A program made the translations under genes and the position numbers. Shown here one piece after another: positions 60,859 to 64,000 of a DNA stretch of 64,000 bases. The DNA is from Sphingomonas sp. So64.6b. Lineage in GTDB: Bacteria; Pseudomonadota; Alphaproteobacteria; Sphingomonadales; Sphingomonadaceae. How positions within the stretch are numbered: the first letter of the stretch is position 1; each line of letters begins with the position of its first letter. The stretch covers positions 1,426,001 to 1,490,000 of the forward strand of contig NZ_CP048817.1 in assembly GCF_014171475.1 (NCBI RefSeq), written 5' to 3'. The notes under the pieces are model-generated. The model saw only the letters and a program-made list of their open reading frames with translations. It did no database searches and was not told the DNA's origin.

Positions 60859-61861
60859 GATCGACTTCTTTAAGGACGAGATTAAATGGATCGGGCAGCA
60901 CAGTGTCGCGACGCTCGAAGCCTATGAAGCCAGCAGCCGCGCGGGGCGCGGAGATGCAAGGATGCTGCGCTCCCAGCGCGCGCTCATGTGGGAAGTCTAT
61001 AACGCCTATCTGCGATTACGAACCCCCGAGGGCTTCTTGTACGATCTCGAAGACATCGCAGGCGCTGTCGAGCGCGCCTTTGATACGGATACCTCCGAGC
61101 GGCTCTATAGAAACGTGATTATTGACGAGGGCCAAGATCTGAGCCCCGCAATGTTGCGAGCACTTGCAAAGGCAGTCCCACGCGGCGGATCGCTCACGTT
61201 CTTCGGAGACGTCGCTCAACAGATATATGGACACCGGATGTCCTGGAAGTCCGCCGGCCTAAAGCCGGCAAAAATTTGGATGTTTGAGCAGAATTACCGA
61301 AACACCGGGGCTATCGCGGACCTGGCGCTCGCGATCTCGACCATGCCGTACTATGCCGAGGCGGCGGCCGACCTAGTTCGTCCGCAGCATCCTGTGGCGG
61401 AGGGCCCGAAGCCGACGCTAGTCAGCTTCGCCGATCCCGCCGCCGAAGTGGACTTTCTTGTCCAACGGGCGCCAGTTCTAGCGCGGGGCCGCAGTGTCGC
61501 GATCTTGACACGCACGCGCGAACAGGCTCGTCGTCTACAGGATCGAATTGCTGGATCGGTACAAGAGCTCAACCGCAAACTAACTCGATGGTCCGGAGGC
61601 GCCGGTCTGTCGATCGGGACGCTCCATGCCGGCAAGGGGCTAGAGTTTGACGTTGTTATACTGCCGTTTCTCTCTGACGGCGAGTTTCCCAACCCTGCGA
61701 CGATCGAGGCCGTAGGCCTTGAGGACGCAACAGCGGGAGATGGCCGGCTGCTCTATGTCGGCGTTACGCGGGCGAGGAAGGAATTGCTCCTTACCCATAG
61801 CGGGCAGCGTACGCGCCTGCTCCCGGCGGACCCCGCTCTGTACACGAGCCTGACGAGATGA
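60859..61861 (+). pseudogene. C-terminal part of a UvrD/Rep-like helicase
   Basis: About 334 codons encode the second half of an SF1 helicase. The Walker B region is NVIIDEGQDLSPAMLRAL. Later motifs include SLTFFGDVAQQIYGHRMSW (motif III-like), FEQNYRNTGAIADLAL (motif IV-like) and LHAGKGLEFDVVILPFL and YVGVTRARKELLLTHSG (motifs V and VI). The Walker A domain is missing; the frame enters directly from the IS3 end. The N-terminal stub lies at 58618. The gene was probably a helicase paired with the downstream DarT-like gene. Confidence 0.85.
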
Positions 61862-62007
61862 CTTCTCCGATCGCAACTCGCTCTGCAGCCCGCGGAATCA
61901 CTCGCCTTTGCCACTTCACGCCGTCGCGCAGCCTCGCCCACATCTTGGCGGAGGGCACTGGAATACTGCCTTCGAGTCAGCTGTCCGACGCGGACCGCGG
62001 CCTCTTC
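61858..62007 (+). pseudogene. DarT-like (DUF4433) ADP-ribosyltransferase, N-terminal fragment
   Basis: An ATG at 61858 overlaps the helicase stop (ATGA) and opens a frame encoding about 50 residues of a DarT/DUF4433-type protein: GITRLCHFTPSRSLAHILAEG, then TGILPSSQL and SDADRGLF. DarT-type enzymes modify thymidine in single-stranded DNA with ADP-ribose; the catalytic Glu and most of the fold would lie downstream. The frame is cut at 62008 where GTAAGCG, a typical IS66-family end, begins, and it terminates 15 bases later. Confidence 0.6.
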
Positions 62008-62073
62008 GTAAGCGTGGTCTGAAAACCGCGGAGCGGCAATTTCTGGTGTTTCGCAGACATGGTCCGGCGGGAA

Positions 62074-62334
62074 TCAAAGCCAGCTATTACCTAGCGACAT
62101 CCCAGCCACTAATGCGCAGCAAAATCCCCACGTCGTTGCTGCCAAAGCAAGGACTATCGCCTGAAGCCGCTGGCCCGCTGGCGCTGCTGCGCTCAGTATC
62201 AGAGCTATAATTGCTTGCCCGTAGAAGAAATATCCGACGAACCGAAGGCCCTCTTTGTGTCCCGGCAGGTAAAGGCAGACGATCGCGACGAAGGTGCTGA
62301 TCACCATATGCAGCCCGAAAAGCAACAGCCTCAT
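62074..62334 (-). CDS. Small three-helix membrane protein (86 aa) within the IS66 element
   Basis: The 86-residue product begins MRLLLFGLHMVISTFVAIVCL. It has three hydrophobic segments (to IVCLYLPG, YFFYGQAIIALILSAA, AIVLALAATTWGFCCALVAG). GGAGG lies 5 bases before the ATG at 62334. It lies between the presumed IS66 end and the transposase gene on the same strand as the transposase, so it looks like a passenger gene. No family was recognised. Confidence 0.6.
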   Translation of the reverse strand: MRLLLFGLHMVISTFVAIVCLYLPGHKEGLRFVGYFFYGQAIIALILSAAAPAGQRLQAIVLALAATTWGFCCALVAGMSLGNSWL

Positions 62335-62370
62335 CATCGCCTCCCACAAGCACAGTGCCGTGTATCCGCG

Positions 62371-62409
62371 CAAAGCCTTAACGACCCACGTTGGTCGATT
62401 AAGGCTTTG
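62371..62409 (-). terminator. Long hairpin next to the IS66 transposase stop
   Basis: CAAAGCCTTAA-CGACC and GGTCG-A-TTAAGGCTTTG pair over 16 bp with one bulged base and a 6-base loop. It lies one base beyond the transposase stop codon on the minus strand, as expected for a terminator or for blocking read-through into the element. Confidence 0.6.
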
Positions 62410-62410
62410 C

Positions 62411-63964
62411 CTATGCGGCTTGGGCGAACCTTTGGCAGTCCGGGCGCCAGTTCCAGGGCATGAGCTCATCCCAACGCGATGCGGGCCAGTCTGCTGCGAT
62501 CTTCGCAATGACGTCGGCGATGTACGCCTGCGGCTCGACACCGTTGAGCTTGCAAGTCCCGATGACGGTATAGATCGCGGCGGCGCGCTCGCCGCCGGCC
62601 TTCGATCCGGCGAACAGCCAGTTCTTCCGACCGATCGCGATGCTGCGCATGGCGCGTTCGGCGATATTGTTGTCGATCTCGAGGCGGCCGTCGTCGACGA
62701 ACCGCGTGAGCGCGGTCCAGCGCTTGCGGCCATAGGCGATGGCCTTCGCGACCTCGGACTTGGGCGAGAGGCGGCGCAGCGCGTCGTCGAGGGCGATGCG
62801 AAGCGCCTCGATCACGAGCGTTGCGCGCTCGAGGCGGGTTCTTCGTCGAACATCTGGTAACGCCCCGCGGATCTCGTCCTCAATTTTATAGAGCGCGGCA
62901 ATCCGCGCCAACAGATCGGTGGTGAGCGGCGTCGGGCTGGTGGTGTGGATGTCAAAGATCTTGCGCCGGAAATGCGCCCAGCAGGCGACCTCGGTGATGC
63001 GGTTGGTGGCGTAGAGCTGGTCGTAGCCGGCATAGCCGTCGGCCTGCAGGAAGCCGGAGAAGCGGTCGAGCTGGGCTCTGGGATGGGCACCGGTGCGATC
63101 CTGGGTGAAGTGATACCAGACGAGCGGCGGACTGGCGGCGCCGGCGGCGCGATCATCGACGACATAGGCCCATAGCCTGCCGGTCGCGGTCTTGCCGCGG
63201 CCCGGGTCGAGCATCGGCACGGGCGTGTCGTCGGTGTGGATCTTGGCGGCGGTAAGCCCGACCTCGCGGATGCGGCTGACGATCGGATCGAGCAGCGCCG
63301 ATGCCTGACCGGCCCAGCCGGCGAGCGTCGAGCGATCCAGCTCGATCCCTTGGGCCGCCATCATCTCTGCCTGGCGGTAGAGTGGCAGGTGATGGTCGAA
63401 CTTGGCGACGACGACGTGGGCCAGCGTCGCGAACGTCGCCTTGCCGCGCGCGATCGCCTTCACCGGGGCGGCGGCCTGCACGATCTTGTCGCAGGCGCGG
63501 CAGCTATACTTGGGGCGGATGGTGCGCACGACGCGCCACTGGACGGGCACGGCGTCGAGCATCTCGTCACTGTCCTGACCCAGCGGGCGCAAGGCACCGC
63601 CGCAATCGGGACAGGTGCAGTTACCTTGCTCGGGCTCGATCCGCTGCTCCTCGCGCGGCAGGTGTGCCGGGAGGGCGCGGATCGGTGCTGGCCGTTCCGC
63701 GCTGAGCGGATCGACACGCTGTGTGCTTGCCACGACGGCCTCGGCCTCAAGCTCTTCGAGCGCCAACTCCAGTTGCGCCATCTCGTGGGCGAGCTTCTCG
63801 GAGGAGGTGCCAAACTGCATCCGCCTGAGGCGGGCGATCTGCACGCGCAGCGTGTCGATGAGGATGTCACGCGCGGAAATATCGGCGCGGGCCGACGCCA
63901 ATGCGGCTTCGAGCTCGGCGATGCGAGCGTCTTTGTCAGGGGAGGAAAAGCCTGCGTCCGACAC
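62411..63964 (-). CDS. IS66-family transposase (TnpC)
   Basis: The 517-residue transposase shows the full IS66 layout: a coiled-coil N-terminus (ARIAELEAALASARADISARDILIDTLRVQIARLRRMQFG), a zinc finger (CTCPDCGGALRPL and KYSCRACDKIVQA), and the DDE domain with HTDDTPVPML, ADGYAGYDQLY and the Glu in RLEIDNNIAERAMRSIAIGRKNWLFAGS. A C-terminal IS66 domain follows (AAAIYTVIGTCKLNGVEPQAYIADVI). The GTG at 63964 is the start. The tnpB gene presumably lies beyond 64000. Confidence 0.93.
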   Translation of the reverse strand: MSDAGFSSPDKDARIAELEAALASARADISARDILIDTLRVQIARLRRMQFGTSSEKLAHEMAQLELALEELEAEAVVASTQRVDPLSAERPAPIRALPAHLPREEQRIEPEQGNCTCPDCGGALRPLGQDSDEMLDAVPVQWRVVRTIRPKYSCRACDKIVQAAAPVKAIARGKATFATLAHVVVAKFDHHLPLYRQAEMMAAQGIELDRSTLAGWAGQASALLDPIVSRIREVGLTAAKIHTDDTPVPMLDPGRGKTATGRLWAYVVDDRAAGAASPPLVWYHFTQDRTGAHPRAQLDRFSGFLQADGYAGYDQLYATNRITEVACWAHFRRKIFDIHTTSPTPLTTDLLARIAALYKIEDEIRGALPDVRRRTRLERATLVIEALRIALDDALRRLSPKSEVAKAIAYGRKRWTALTRFVDDGRLEIDNNIAERAMRSIAIGRKNWLFAGSKAGGERAAAIYTVIGTCKLNGVEPQAYIADVIAKIAADWPASRWDELMPWNWRPDCQRFAQAA

Positions 63965-64000
63965 TGTGATTACATATCAGATCGGGCGTCTTCGAGCCAG

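Larger units (their letters stand above)
62008..64000 (-). mobile_element. IS66-family insertion sequence, left end to window edge
   Basis: The sequence at 62008 begins GTAAGCGTGG, matching the usual 5'-GTAAGCG end of IS66 elements, at the exact point where the DarT-like frame is broken. Within it lie a small membrane protein gene, a 16-bp hairpin and an IS66 transposase gene on the minus strand that begins near the window edge. The right end, and presumably tnpA and tnpB, are outside the window. Confidence 0.65.

Overview
The window reads as a GC-rich alphaproteobacterial chromosome, most likely a sphingomonad (Sphingomonas, Sphingobium, Sphingopyxis or a relative). The reasons are a benenodin-type lasso peptide precursor with an Atxe2-type isopeptidase, a haem FixL/FixJ pair, a MucR regulator, an imuA-imuB-dnaE2 mutagenesis cassette, and a mobile-element gene set (DUF2285, ArdC, DUF2958, ParB, DUF736, TraF, DUF3363 relaxase) often seen in that group. 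No tRNA, rRNA or CRISPR array was seen. All calls come from reading the sequence and from family knowledge; no search was run.

Region 1 (1-16.5 kb) looks like a low-oxygen or dormancy island. It holds oleate hydratase, a copper P-type ATPase, a triple-BON protein, a zinc alcohol dehydrogenase, a cation P-type ATPase, an AI-2E-type permease, an Acg-type flavoprotein, a degenerate receiver protein, FixJ and FixL. FixL keeps the haem-PAS His, His and Arg. A 14-bp element, TGCGTAGTTTCCGA, lies upstream of three of these genes in the same orientation each time. Three very small genes with 4-bp overlaps or 1-nt spacing to their neighbours are added here.

Region 2 (17-35.4 kb) is a split lasso-peptide locus. 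The uptake and turnover half is ECF sigma factor, FecR, TonB-dependent receptor and isopeptidase (17.0-24.3 kb), with a 914-bp IS5-type element between fecR and the receptor gene. The production half lies on the minus strand at 35.4-29.8 kb: luxR, luxI, a phytanoyl-CoA-type dioxygenase, a GntR regulator, the 40-residue precursor, the fused B protein and the cyclase, mostly overlapping. The lasso genes therefore appear to sit behind a quorum-sensing pair. Between the halves lies a PEP carboxykinase operon with a divergent XRE regulator and a repeated GATGTA-N3-TACATC element.

Region 3 (35.7-51.5 kb) is a conjugative or mobilisable element backbone that looks decayed. Relaxase, TraF, lytic transglycosylase, ParB and ArdC are present, but no integrase, coupling protein or type IV secretion genes are visible, and the DUF2285 gene is frameshifted.

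Region 4 (51.5-64 kb) carries two divergent SRAP-type genes, one without the catalytic Cys, then imuA, imuB and dnaE2. After these comes a wrecked gene pair, a UvrD-like helicase followed by a DarT-like ADP-ribosyltransferase. It is broken by an IS630 remnant, an IS3 element and an IS66 element that runs off the right edge.
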